Positions 53,066 through 64,000 of a DNA stretch of 64,000 bases are shown piece after piece. A program made the position numbers and the translations under genes. Below the pieces are notes generated by a model. The model made no database searches. It was not told the origin of the DNA and saw only the letters and a list, made by a program, of their open reading frames with translations. The DNA lies in NCBI GenBank assembly GCA_023053575.1, contig JAKZAP010000001.1:30646533-30710532 (forward strand). Reading direction: 5' to 3'. Position 1 is the first letter of the stretch; each line of letters starts with the position of its first letter. Source of the stretch: Branchinecta lynchi. Lineage: Eukaryota; Arthropoda; Branchiopoda; Anostraca; Branchinectidae.

Positions 53066-55439
53066 GTTGCGTTTTGCAGATACCATGGTATCTGTTATCG
53101 CGGTAACTGGATCTGCAATCAGTCGTTTTTGCAGTTACCGTGGTATCTGATTATACGGTTGCTCTGCAAAAACGACAATTGCCGAAATTGCGCATTTCGA
53201 ATAAAGAAAAACTGATATTCAGTCACATCACTAAGTGCCAAATTTCTCTCCCACCAGTCTAACAACAAGAGCTAAGAGCTCATATGGCACCTGATACGAG
53301 TAGGTGGCACACGAAAGAAGATGAGAACGTCACAAACTACCCTGCCGTCCAAAAATGAGATTCGGAACCATAAGAGGATATCTAGTTTTACTCAAGTCTG
53401 AGCATTACCGGCATCTCCTCGGATCATCTGGGGCAAATGAGTATTCTACCCTCCAAGTTTCAACCCAGTATATCCACTCGTTTGGTCCCTAGACGTGCCA
53501 CATGATTTCCGGTACCGGTAACCCTCCAACTCCCCCTACCGTGGGCGATCCGATTCGGAATCCTAAATAGATTATCTGAAGTATTTTCTCTTACTGCCTA
53601 TTAAGTTTCATTTAAATCAGAGCGTTTTTGGGAACTTTCGGTAACTCTCCCCCCTCCCCCACCGTGGTCGGATCCAGTTCGAACTCTAAAATATGTCATC
53701 TGTGGCATGTGATCTCTCTACACACCAAGTTTCATTCGAATCGCTCCACTTGTTTGACCCCTATGCGAGCCACATCATTTCCGGGACTTCCCTTCCAACT
53801 CCCCTTACTGTGGCTGAATACGACTCACACCCATAAAAGTCGCATATCTGACATGTCCTATTCCCGTTCATTAAGTTTGACTGGAATCGGAGCATAGCCT
53901 ATCTGCAAATTTTGGATTCCAGCTTCACCCCCCCCCCCCCCTATACTCATCCGGATTCGATCCAGACGCCAAATAACAAATCAAGGCGGAATAAACTCGG
54001 TACTGTCTAACTTACATCCCTTTCTGTCCATCTGGTTGGTTTTGTGGATGTTACCCCCCCCCCCCCCCTCCTCCAACTTTTCCAACCGTGGCCGCATGTG
54101 GTTCGGACGCATGTTTTGCTTGTTTAGGCGATCAGTTTTGACCACCCATAAAGTTTCACTCGAATCGGACCACCTGTTCGCAGCTTACGGAAGCCACTGA
54201 TTTCCGAATTCCCCTACTCTCAACTCCCCAAAGATGGTCGGATCCAGGAAAATGAGTATTCCTGGGGCATTATGTCTGGTGCTTAAGTCACTAATACGCC
54301 TGCAAAGTTTAATCGCTCCTTAGAATATCTGGAACTATCCTAACTGGCGATCACCGGAATTCCAGGAAACAGCCTCCAACTCCCCCATAGAGCCCCGATT
54401 CGATCTGGTTTTGTCAGTGACATATCTAGGGCTAACGTTTTTTCTTCCCACTAAATTCCATCCCAATACCAGTCGAAGTGTTTCACGAGATTTCCGGTGC
54501 TGTGCCCCACTCCAATTCCCCCCACAGGTATCGGATCCGATCAGGACTCGACGTGGAACATCTGAGACAATAGTTCTTTCCACTTGCCAAGTCTAATTCA
54601 ATTCCAATAACCAGCTCACTAAATCCGGGCTCCCCATTCCTCCACTCCCCCCGTGACGGTTGGATCGGGCAAACGACTATTCTCATGTCAGCCTGTTCGG
54701 GTCCCTGATACTCCTCCCAAGTTTCATCGCCTAGCACATCAGGAAGTACCGAATTCGCGGGATCACCAGATTCCAGAGCCCCCCCCCCCCAACTCCCCCA
54801 CACTGCCAGAATTTGCTCCAGTTATGTCAAACTATATATTTAGGACTTGTGCTTGTTCTTCCCACCAAGTTTCATCCCGATCCCTCCACTCCAAGCGTTT
54901 CCCAAGATTTCCGGCTCCCCCCAAAATCACTGGATCCGGTCCGGATTTAAAATGGGTCGTCTGAGACATGGGTTCTTTCCAAATATCAAGTTTCATTAAG
55001 ATCCGATGACCTGTTCAAAAGTTATAAATACCTCAAGATTCCGGATTCCCCCTTCCTCCACTCGCCCTACGATGCTCGGATCCGGGAACTAACTATTTCC
55101 AACTTATTAATTTGGGGTCCCTGCTATGCCTGCCAAGTTTCATCGTCCTAGCTTATGTGGAAGTGCCCGAACTAGCAAAACCTGGACAGACCGACCGACG
55201 GACGGACAGAAATTGCGATCGCTATATGGCACTTGCCCTTTGTGCCATAAAAACTGATGAGAGTGAGATGACTTTTTCAGATACTACGATCCATTACCAC
55301 GGTCGGACCGTGGTATCTGATATCAGATACCACGATAACTGCAAAAACGCCTTTTGACCGTGGAATCAGATACCACGATAACTGCGAAAACGACTTTAGA
55401 CCGTGGTATCAGATACCATGGTACCTACAAAAACAGAAC
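53066..55439. mobile_element. DYAD-family MITE split by an SR1 unit
   Basis: TA-GTTGCGTTTTGCAGATACC at the left and GGTACCTACAAAAACAGAAC-TA at the right. Left part ends near 53265 and right part resumes at 55252. Without the insert it corresponds to the 416-bp element at 15807-16222. Confidence 0.68.
53266..55251 (+). repeat. SR1 array-bearing element, complete, nested in DYAD element
   Basis: From CAAGAGCTAAGAGCTCATAT to the 3' hairpin (ATATGGCACTTG, CCTT, TGTGCCATAAA). It interrupts the DYAD sequence CTAACAA...ACTGATGAGAGTGAG, which is uninterrupted as CCGACAAAATTTGATGAAAG at 16009-16028. Confidence 0.85.
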
Positions 55440-55441
55440 TA

Positions 55442-55875
55442 ATCCGTGTCAACAAGTTGAGCAGATGCGGTGGAGAAATCGGACTGCAAACGCTCGCTTT
55501 AGCTAGACTCCGCCGCGACATTCGGAATCGAGTGTTTGGAGACTTGACACGTCAATGCTGATCGCACTGGCAGGCATCCGACTTTCCTATGCAGCTACAA
55601 ATCTTGTAGCAAAATCGAGGACCAAGATAAGTAACTTGGTGCAATCACGTTACTGGCTCAGCTGAATACTCATCTGGTCAAACACCTACAAATCTTCATC
55701 ACCAATGCCATCATAAACGGAATTTCCAAAACTGATTCGGTCCCGACTTTCTTCTCTCTTGAAGGAAATCCGAGCTGGAACGGGGCCTTCACTCGAGTCG
55801 AAGCTCTGTAAACAAAACAATTGCTCAAGAGCCGAAGGCAGAATGTTGAAGTAGTCTGTTTGAAGTTTGGTATCA
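55442..55875. other. Unassigned intergenic sequence
   Basis: No gene or repeat recognised. Confidence 0.3.
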
Positions 55876-56350
55876 TTTAAAGTTTAACTGAAAAACCAAC
55901 TTATTGTTATACCTTTGACTTGAATCCACTGAATTATTTTGACTCCGGTAAGGGATTTTGTTTTTTTTCGTCGCATAGTCTAGTAGTGGTCGTTCGACAG
56001 TGGTTGTTCTCCGCTGGTTGTTCGACAAACAAATTTACGACGAGCTGCGGCAAATTTGAATGACTGCAAAAGCGTGTGTTTCAATGGCCGACAAAGCGAA
56101 GATTTTGAAATGTTCGATTCCAGACTGCAGAATCACATCGGAAGATAGCCCTCTATTCCTTGCTACCCCGTATAGGTATCCTTTGTGGAAGGACCAAGTC
56201 AACAGAGAGCTAAACATTTCAAACATAGAGGTTCGTCCGTATAGAGGTACAACAGTTATGGAAGAGAAATTACGTCAGCTAAAATCCAATAATCGCGGAG
56301 AACAGAGCTCAAGTAAAAATATGATGGGTAACCAGACTGTCGTATCTTAG
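55876..56350 (+). pseudogene. THAP-like transposon coding remnant with AGTTTAACTG terminal repeat
   Basis: Starts with TTTAAAGTTTAACTGAAAA, the same terminal sequence as the TIR elements at 24.4, 33.1 and 38.1 kb. From the ATG at 56084 it encodes MADKAKILKCSIPDC, then LFLATPYRYPLWKDQVNREL. A C-x4-C pair followed by a Phe/Pro and Trp-containing segment recalls the first half of a THAP zinc finger, the DNA-binding domain of P-element-like transposases. The second Cys/His pair and the catalytic part are missing. Confidence 0.4.
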
Positions 56351-56695
56351 CCCTATTTTGTTAACCTTTAACACATGTTTTCGCGTCCCTGTGTTTGACG
56401 TTACGAAAATACATCTGTTATGACCTGTGTTTTGTCGCTTTCGAATATTCAAAAGGTAATGGACGAATAAATGAAATTTTTCATCATTTTTAAGACAAAG
56501 GTCACAAACGGAGTATGGAAAAAAGAAGAAAAAAGACAAAAACACACAAGATGTAACAAATAAATTTTCATACTCGTATTTACACATGGGGCAAAATAGA
56601 CCTGTGAAAAGTGTGGCTAGCATCAAGCGAACGAACAAAACCTGCAATTCGCTCAGATACTGCAATAAATGGATCGGTGATAGATGTGCCAAACT
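56351..56695. other. Unassigned intergenic sequence
   Basis: The - strand frame of 127 residues here shows no recognisable domain and no copy elsewhere. Confidence 0.3.
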
Positions 56696-57347
56696 GCTGG
56701 GTCAGAGGATGGAACTGATGGTCAAAAGTTTTTTTTTTCACTTTTCGGTTAAGATGCACACTTTGAGGGTGCTAAAAATTTATTTCTAAGCGAAACCCTC
56801 GAGGCAAAAAGGATCCTGTACTCACGGCGATCGTGAAAAAAAAAACTCGCTTAAAAGTAATTTGTATTTTGCGGTTAAGATGAGTTCTTTAAGGGATGGT
56901 CGGATCAGAGAAGTGACGATGTCTAACCCAATGATACCACTGTAATTCCCACCAAGTTTCATCCTGACCGCAACAACCTATGCGTGTCACAAGATTTCCG
57001 CCCCCCCCCCCCCCCCCCAGTTCAACGGATCCGGCCCGGCTTGAAATGAGACATCTGAGACATGAGGTCTTTCAAGATATTAAGTTTCATTAAGATCCGA
57101 TCACCCGTTCGAAAGTTATGGATGCCACTAATTTTCGGATTCCGCCACACCCCTCCCCCCTCCCCCCACGATGATTTGATCGGGGAACTGGCTATTTACA
57201 AATTATTTTGGTCGATTCCGTGATAAGCCTGCGAAGTTTCATCGTCCTAGCCCTTCCGGATGTACCCTAACTCGAGAACAGTGGACCGACAGACAGACCG
57301 AAAAGCGATCGGTATATGGCACTTGCGCGGAGCTGCAAGTGCCATAA
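56696..57347 (+). repeat. SR1 element, 5'-truncated
   Basis: Lacks the GAGCTC end but has the subterminal region (GATGAGTTCTTTAAGGGATG) and modules, and ends with the hairpin ATGGCACTTGC-(GCGGAGCT)-GCAAGTGCCAT then AAAA. Confidence 0.8.
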
Positions 57348-57416
57348 AAACTTGCAGGGTCCAGGCATTGGCATGGTAAAGCCTCTGAAGCCTTACCCTT
57401 TTCCCCTTACCCTTTT

Positions 57417-57508
57417 GTTTTATGGCACCTAGCGATCGTACTGTCTATCTCTTTGTCCAACTTTTGCTAATTTGGGCACTTCCATATGAGCTAGGACGAT
57501 GAAACATG
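57417..57508 (-). repeat. SR1 3' end fragment, reversed
   Basis: Reverse complement contains TTTCATCGTCCTAGCTCATA, TGGAAGTGCCCAAATTAGC and CGATCGCTAGGTGCCATAAA. It stops abruptly at the R3 repeat. Confidence 0.6.
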
Positions 57509-57509
57509 G

Positions 57510-57990
57510 AACACCGTGCTCAAACAGTTTGTGGGTCGACTTTCCCTCGAAAAGAGTGTTTCGGCGGTCTTTTGTGCGGCCCACAAGCCTGCTTCCGCGA
57601 CCATTTTCGTGGCTGGCTTTGTTGCTCAAATTCGACAAACAACAGACGAGGTGATTGTCGATTTTCTGTTTCGATTCTGGCGGGAAAATCAAATTAAGCA
57701 GGAAAATAGTGTTTAAACAATAAAATTAACTACTTTTTCAAGAATATAGACTTAAAACTGAGGATACTTTTTGTACAGAATGGTAAGGACGTAAGAGACG
57801 GACGTGGAATTCTATTTATTAAGATTTTACATGAATTTTATTTTTATTTTCAGATATTTGAAATGACCGCTACAAACATAGACAAAACGGCGTTTCCACG
57901 AGTTTCAACTTATGGCTCGGCTGTGTGGCACACAATCGTGATTCCACGAAAAACACTCAGAAGTGTGTGGCAAATAATTGTGTCACGGAA
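57510..57990 (+). repeat. R3 interspersed repeat, copy 3
   Basis: Matches 2270-2760 from CAAACAGTTTGTGGGTCGAC through TTTTGTACAGAATGGTAAGG to the GTGTGGCA end. Confidence 0.65.
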
Positions 57991-58089
57991 AAATACCTAC
58001 AAGGGATCCGACCAATACTCAAGGAAACGTTCTTTTCAGGGATCCGACAGGGAGGTTGAAAGAAGGGAGAAATCCGAACTCTTCTGACC

Positions 58090-58512
58090 CGCCTAAGTTG
58101 AGAACGGGTGATTCGATTCCAACAAAACTAGATGGGTGGTAGAGGCACATGCCCCAGGTGTGTCAACCGAAATCAACGACGGTTGGCGAGTTGGAGCGAT
58201 TGGAAAGAAACTTGGACGGTACGAAGATCATGGGTTCTAGATATGAAGTCTGGACCGGACAACACCTCGGTGAAGGGAGGGGGGAAGGAAATTTACCGGA
58301 AATGTACTGACTCGAGTGAAACACGATGGGTGGTTGAACCGGATGACCTAGATGCGCCACTCTTTGGTCTGAAAGACATTCGGATACGGTGGGGGGATTT
58401 TGGAGGCTTCCAAGGATTTCTTTTAACGCGCAGGGACGAAGCCAGTGGAGCGCTTCCGAGAATATACCATATTATAGTGGCCTGCACCAAGTGCCATATG
58501 AGCCCATATCTC
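58090..58512 (-). repeat. SR1 5' end fragment, reversed
   Basis: Reverse complement begins GAGATATGGGCTCATATGGC followed by ACTTGG, then modules with AAGTTTCAC/TGTTTCACTCGAGTCAG. The 3' hairpin end is absent. Confidence 0.6.
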
Positions 58513-58610
58513 GTGTTTAAAAAGTGATCAATTCAAGACTTTGATCATTTTAAGCCATTGTTTAAATTTTTTTGTCTAAACCGATTCAGCTTCGGTTTTT
58601 TGTTTATTTA

Positions 58611-58930
58611 TATAGATAGATAGATACTTAATGCATATAGAGCCAACAAGGGCCATCGCATCACAAACAACAAAAAGAGAAAATAAATAGGAAACCTGAA
58701 CACTGTACCAACATTTAAAACTACACGGATATACAATTTTCCCTGTGTGCTAACCCTGTCCTGTGGACCTTCCAAAATTCTCTTCCATTCTCTCAATTAT
58801 CCACTCAATCCCACACGCCCTCACTCCAAACAACTCGTGTCTCAACCCTTCCAATTCCTCCCACAAAATGATTCATAGTTTTTTCTCGCATCCACACATA
58901 AGGCAAGAGTAAGGACCATAGTCTCTTTAG
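58611..58930 (-). pseudogene. LINE 3' end with (TATC)n tail and knuckle remnant
   Basis: On the - strand SCLMCGCEKK, a stop, then IILWEELEGLRHELFGVRAC: a C-x2-C knuckle remnant followed by the typical short C-terminus of a LINE polyprotein. The 3' tail is TATCTATCTATCTATA. Confidence 0.55.
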
Positions 58931-59192
58931 TTTTGACGAATACATACTAATCAAAGAGCTTGCTAGAGTACTTATAGGTGGGCGTATAAGGCTAGGCGAA
59001 ATAAGATTTAAAAGAAGGCTCTGAACTAACTTACCAACGAAGAGCTAGAGGAGGAGACTTGCTGTCTGCTCCCGTCTAGTCGAATGTACGACCAACTCTG
59101 TGCTCGCTTTCGGCAAGACTGTGACTGCAAATAACATAATAGTTTTATAGTTTTAGCCGAAATAATTTAACCGAAGTTATAGTTTTATAGTT
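58931..59192. other. Unassigned intergenic sequence
   Basis: Short repeats of ATAGTTTTA near 59140-59195 only. Confidence 0.3.
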
Positions 59193-59613
59193 TTAAGGCG
59201 TATTCTCGTCGTTCCCCGAGGACTCCACTTGAGGAGTCCCCGCGTTTTTGTTTGTCCCGGGGACTCACTCCCCGTATTCTCGCGAGTCCCCACGGACGGG
59301 GAATGCTCCGATTATCATCCCCGTCATCAAAAAGGACTCCCTGTCAGAATCGGAGGGGAATCAATTTTTGCTGGTATTGGTGCAATGTAAAATTAATTAA
59401 ACATAATCAGAATAAACAAAACCAAAAATAAAGCGGATCCAGACTAGTTTCATCAACTGCATATTTCTTATTCGAACAAAATCGATTTTGGAAGCATTCC
59501 CCGTGTTCTCGCTGTTTCTGTACGCGGAGTCCGCGTGGAATGACTCCCTCTATTCTCGCCGTTCCCTTCGATTCCCCGAGGAGTCCCCGGGGAACGGCGA
59601 GAATACGCCTTTA
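59193..59613. mobile_element. TAAGGCGTATTCTCG MITE, complete
   Basis: Left TTAAGGCGTATTCTCGTCG and GTTCCCCGAGGA; right, inverted, TCCCCGGGGAACGGCGAGAA and TACGCCTTTA. Internal GTTCCCCGAGGACTCC phrases repeat the ends. About 420 bp, non-coding. Confidence 0.65.
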
Positions 59614-60055
59614 GCCATAATAGTTTTAGCCGAAAGTCTCAAAAACTGCCACCGGTGCACAAACTAGCGGAGCTTTCCAGACCACGAGAATCGCCCTCAG
59701 GTTTAATAATAATAATAACATCATCATAATGCATCATATATGCCCATCATAATGCACAAACGCAGAAAAAGACGGAGTTAATTAAACGAAGAAGAAGAAA
59801 AAGAAAGAAATGAAAAAAAGAAAATAACTGTCAACAAAAATAATGGAAAAAACACAAGAAACTAAAAAGAAAACCACACACACTGACAGAACTTACACTG
59901 AGTAAAGCATCTGTTGAGCTGCATTAAGGCTACGCTTAAAGCGCTCTCGCCATCACGCTGATGTAAGGAAGCGCATGCAATGTGTTAATTCAAATAAACA
60001 GTGAATTAAATAGAACAACCGAACTAAACAGTGTGAGGGGTACCTTAAAAAAACA
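59614..60055. other. Unassigned intergenic sequence
   Basis: Includes an AATAAT microsatellite (59703-59720) and an A/G-rich stretch (59785-59880). No gene seen. Confidence 0.3.
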
Positions 60056-61007
60056 AGACCAAAGGTTTCGATTGGATCTCAAAAAGTAAATATTTGATCC
60101 AGATAATTGGGTCTTGTCTTCGCCAGACTCCTTGAACAGTATTAATATTAAAATTCAGCAACAGATAAGGCCAAATAGCTAATCATCTGAGAAAACCAAG
60201 TTCAGATATGGATTCAGCATGTGTGTTTACCCCTATAAGTCATATCTGTTTTGACGAAAACTTCCTGCCACTTCTGACATTTTTCCGGTTTCAGCCGAAT
60301 TCCGGAGCTCCTTGTCCGGCGAAAGAAGAAAGCTCAAAAACGAACTCAGCGTATCCCCAATATTGAAACATCTAATCAACTTCAAATAAAAATTTAACTT
60401 ATAACAAATCGAACTACATGTCCGGTCGAACTATATGTCCGGGTAAAAAATGATTTTCATACACGGATTCAGCATCTCTTCTTACCCCTAAATCGGATAT
60501 CTAATCAACTAAAAATATAACTTTAACTTTTTCCGGTTTTGGCCGGATTCCGGGCGAACTAATTGTCCGACGAGAAAATGGTTTTCACCGTCGTTTTCAG
60601 CATGTCTTCTTACCTGTAAAGCGAACATATAATGAACTTCAGATAAAACTTTAACTTTTAACAAACTTTCTGGTTTCGGCCGGATTCCGGGCGAACTACT
60701 TGGCCGATGACAAAATGGTTTTCACCATCGTGTTCAGCATGACTTCTTACCCCATAATAGACTATCACAGTATATGTTTAAAAATATTTCATTTGCCCCT
60801 TAATTTAAACCCCCTCCCTCACCCTAAATGTAGGGCTACAGAGCCCATCTACGAACTTGACCTTACTCTTGACCCAAAGAATCCTCACACCAAGTTTCAT
60901 CAAAATATTTCATTCCCTTCGAGAGTTATAGTGCGCACAGACGGACAGACGGACTACTTTTGCGATGTCATAGGTATCCCGCCACTTACGTTTTGGGATA
61001 TCAAAAA
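60056..61007 (+). repeat. SR2 array-bearing element, complete
   Basis: Starts ACAAGACCAAAGGTTTCGAT, then TAATTGGGTCTTGTCTTCGC, modules about 137 bp apart (TTTTGGCCGGATTCCGGGCG at 60536, TTTCGGCCGGATTCCGGGCG at 60673), CATCTACGAACTTGACCTTA and ACGTTTTGGGATATC. Confidence 0.85.
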
Positions 61008-61028
61008 TCGCTACTCTTGTCATCTGAG

Positions 61029-61140
61029 CTTTAAGCCGCTTTCACGACGCGCTGAGCCTTTCCCACTGAGCTACGCAAGCTCTACGTCGCGCTTGCGTCA
61101 ATGGAATGACGAGCTTACGCCGACAAAAAAACGCAACGCA
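61029..61140 (+). mobile_element. GCCGCTTTC MITE fragment
   Basis: TTTAAGCCGCTTTCACGACG with GCGCTTGCGTCAATGG, a shortened relative of 47521-47886. It lies between SR2 and SR1 units. Confidence 0.45.
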
Positions 61141-61183
61141 TGAGCAGTGGAAAACCGACGTTTTTAAGAAAAACTCGAGAAAC

Positions 61184-64000
61184 AAGAGCTACGAGCTCAT
61201 ATGGCACTTGTACGAGTAGGCTGTACAACAAAGTAGATGAAAACGTCACAAAATACACCCGCCATCCAAAAAGGCGGTTTGGAAATAGAAATAGGATATT
61301 TAGTTTCACTCATTTCTGAGCAGTTCCGGCATCGTCTCGATTGCAAATGCACATGACTGTTCAAACTTTCATCCCAATAAATCCATTTGTTTGATCCCTA
61401 GACGTGCTACACGATTTCCGGTACTCACTCTATTTCCACCTACCGTGGCCGAATCTGGTTCGGAATAACAAAAAATCGACCATCTAAAGCATCTTCGTTT
61501 ATACCATCTACCAAGTTTCACTCGAATCTGAGCATTTTTGGAAAGTTCCGGTACCCCCCCCCCCCTTCCCACCAACGTTGTCGGAGCCGGTTCGGGCCCA
61601 ATCTCTTAATTCCCTCATCAAGTTTGACTGAAATTGGAGCATAGCCTATCTGCAAGTTTCCAGTACCCCCCCCCCCCCCCCCACCTTGGCCGAATCCGGC
61701 CCAGACGCCAAATAACAAATCTAGGCCGCATAAACTCGGCACTGTCGAATTGCATCTCATTCGGTCCATCCGTTTGGTTTTTGTCCATGTCAAAAGTCCC
61801 CCCCCCCCAATTCCCCTAATCGTGGTCGCATATGGTTCGAACGCATGTTTTACATGTCGAGGCCATCGATTCGTATCACCCATGAAGTTTCACTCGAATC
61901 AGACCACTCGTTCGCAATTTACAGAAGTCCATATTTCTCTTCTCTTGCTCCCCCAAAAATGCTCGGATCTAGGAACGGAAGTTTCCGGGGGTATGTTGTG
62001 TCAGGTTTTTAAGTCAAGATAATTCGGGTCGCTAATATGCCTGCAAAGTTTCGTTGTCGTTTTACATCTGGAACTATTCTAACTCACGACTACCGGAATT
62101 CCAGGAAACCCCCTCCAACTCCCCCCACAGAGCCCCGAAACCATCTGGCTCCGTCAATTTCATCTAGGCCTAATGCTTGTTCCATCCATTAAGCTTCGTC
62201 CCAATCCCTCTACTTTTAGAGTTTATTGAGTTTTCCGCCCCCCCCCCCCCCATCCCCACAGGTATCGGACCCGACTCGGACGTGACACTGAACGTCCGAG
62301 GCGATAGCTCACCAGACAAGTTTCATTCAAATCCGACCACCCGTTCAAAAGTTATGCACGCCACTAGATTCCGGACTCCCCATCCACCCACTCCCCCCCA
62401 CGATGGTCGGGTCGGGGAAACGGCTGTTCTCAAGTCAATCTGTTCGGATCCCTGACATACCTGCCAAGTTTCATCGCCCTAGGACATCAGGAAGTATGCC
62501 GAACTCGCGGGATCGCTAGAAATCCAGACCCCCACCCCAACTCCCCCACAGTGCCCTGATCCGGTCCGGTTATGTCAATGACGTGTCGAGGACCTGTGCT
62601 TGTTTTTCCCACCAAGTTTCATCCCGATCCCTCCACTTTAAGCGTTTCTCAAAATTTCCGGTTCCCTCCTCCAACTCCTCCCAGTGTCATCGGATCCGGT
62701 CCGGTTATGTCAATGACGTGTCTAGGACCTGTGCTTGTTTTTCCCACCAAGTTTCATCCCGATCCCTCCACTTAAAGCGTTTCTCAAAATTTCCGGTTAC
62801 CTCCTCCAACTCCCCCCAGTGTCATCGGATCCGGCCTGGATTTAAAGTGAGGTGTCTGAGACACAAGGTCATCCTAAATATCAATTTTCATCAAGATCCG
62901 ATCACCCGTTCAAAAGTTATGCACGCCACTAGATTCCGGACTCCCCATCCACCCACTCCCCCCACGATGGTCGGGTCGGGGAAACGGCTGTTCTCAAGTC
63001 AATCTGTTCGGATCCTTGACATACCTGCCAAGTTTCATCGCCCTAGGACACCAGGAAGTATGCCGAACTCGCGGGATCGCTCGAAATCCGGACCCCCATC
63101 CCAACTCCCCCACAGTGCCCTGATCCGGTCCGGTTATGTCAATGACGTGTCTAGGACCTGTGCTTGTTTTTCCCACCAAGTTTCATCCCGATCCCTCCAC
63201 TTTAAGCGTTTCTCAAAATTTCCGGTTCCCCACCCCAACTCCCCCACAGTGCCCTGATCCGGTCCGGTTATGTCAATGACGTTTCTAGGACCTGTGCTTG
63301 TTTTTCCCACCAAGTTTCATCCCGATCCCTCCACTTTAAGCGTTTCTCAAAATTTCCGGTTCCCTCCTCCAACTCCCCCCAGTGTCATCGGATCCGGCCC
63401 GGATTTAAAGTGAGGTGTCTGAGACACGAGGTCATCCTAAATATCAACTTTCATCAAGATCCGATCACCCGTTCGCAAGCTAAAAATACCTCAAATTTTG
63501 GCTTCACCCTCCCTCCACTCCCCCCCCCCCCCCCCAGATGGTCGAATCGGGGAATTGATGATTTCCTATTTAAGCTGGTCGGGTCCCAGACATGCCTGTC
63601 AATTTCCATCGTCCCGGCACATCAGGAAGCACGGAACTCGCGGGATCACTACAAATTCGGACTTCTCCCCCCCCCCCCAACTCCCCCAAAGTGAGCGGAT
63701 CCGCATCGGTTATATCAGTCACGTATCTAGGACTTTTGCTTGTACTTTCCACCAAGTTTCATTCGGATCCCTCCACTCTAAGTGTTTTCCAAGATTTCCG
63801 GTTTCCCCCTCTAACTCCCCCCAGTGTCACCGGATCCGGTCTGGATTTAAAATGGAGGGTCTGAGACACGAAGTCCTTCCATGTATTAAGTTTCATTAAG
63901 ATCCGATCACCCGTTCGTAAGCTAAAAATATCTCATTTTTCCTATTTTTTCCGGATTCCCCCTCCCTCCACTCCCCACCAGATGGTCGGATCGAGGAAGC
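61184..64000 (+). repeat. SR1 array-bearing element, at least 2.8 kb, runs off the window
   Basis: Starts CAAGAGCTACGAGCTCATAT, TGGCACTTG. At 62611, 62746, 63175 and 63309 the block ACCAAGTTTCATCCCGATCC recurs at 135 or 134 bp; between these are GATCACCCGTTC and TTTCATCGCCCTAGGACA blocks. C-runs of up to about 18 occur. Open frames of up to 224 residues are by-products of the repeat. Confidence 0.85.

Noticed and set aside
58132..58527. 131-residue frame
   Set aside because: Falls within a reversed SR1 fragment, with SR1 module words throughout.
62583..63257. Open frame of 224 residues, and other long frames in 53-64 kb
   Set aside because: They lie within SR1 modules, follow the repeat period, occur in more than one frame and strand, and end at module boundaries. 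The stop-poor C-rich repeat explains them.

Overview
The window looks like a gene-poor, transposon-rich stretch of nuclear DNA from an invertebrate animal, most likely an arthropod. Coding sequence is split by GT-AG introns of up to about 7.5 kb. Two of the three genes I can support encode secreted proteins with a peritrophin-A (CBM14) chitin-binding domain, as in arthropod cuticle or peritrophic matrix. One of them has a TATA box with a start-site-like motif 29 bases downstream, and a polyadenylation signal. There is no bacterial gene organisation. I cannot name the species.

Genes, all on the + strand. (A) 3324-8760, three coding exons: a 542-residue threonine-rich, mucin-like secreted protein with one C-terminal CBM14 domain. 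(B) 12898-24250, four coding exons: a 203-residue secreted protein with one C-terminal CBM14 domain. A and B have the same cysteine spacing and an intron at the same codon boundary of the domain, so they are tandem paralogues. (C) 32829-48976, six coding exons: a 332-residue four-pass membrane protein resembling the MS4A/CD20-like family, with a C-terminal PPPY motif. I rebuilt these models by matching splice sites and phases; every junction keeps frame. I see no host gene in 49-64 kb.

The rest is layered mobile DNA. Two families of long non-coding units built from modules of about 135 bp dominate. SR1 has a terminal hairpin with an ATGGCACTTG stem, at 5.4, 9.3, 17.6, 44.7, 53.3, 56.7, 58.1 and 61.2-64 kb. 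SR2 is bounded by GGGATCCC palindromes, at 0, 20.7, 25.4, 27.5, 29.2, 43.7 and 60.1 kb. Each family has a copy inserted into another repeat whose uninterrupted version also lies in this window, so both behave as mobile units. Around them are several hAT-like insertions with 8-bp target duplications, a Harbinger-like MITE, foldback elements, a TA-flanked family full of GATACCATGGTATC palindromes, a TIR family associated with a THAP-like coding remnant, and 3' ends of LINEs.

The most unusual item is a hammerhead-ribozyme-like motif present twice (17.48 and 20.47 kb), both in introns of gene B and in its sense orientation. The second copy lies in a 151-bp unit flanked by a 13-bp direct repeat and carries a perfect 24-bp outer stem. 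It resembles the hammerhead modules of Penelope-like retroelements or retrozymes, but no reverse transcriptase is attached.
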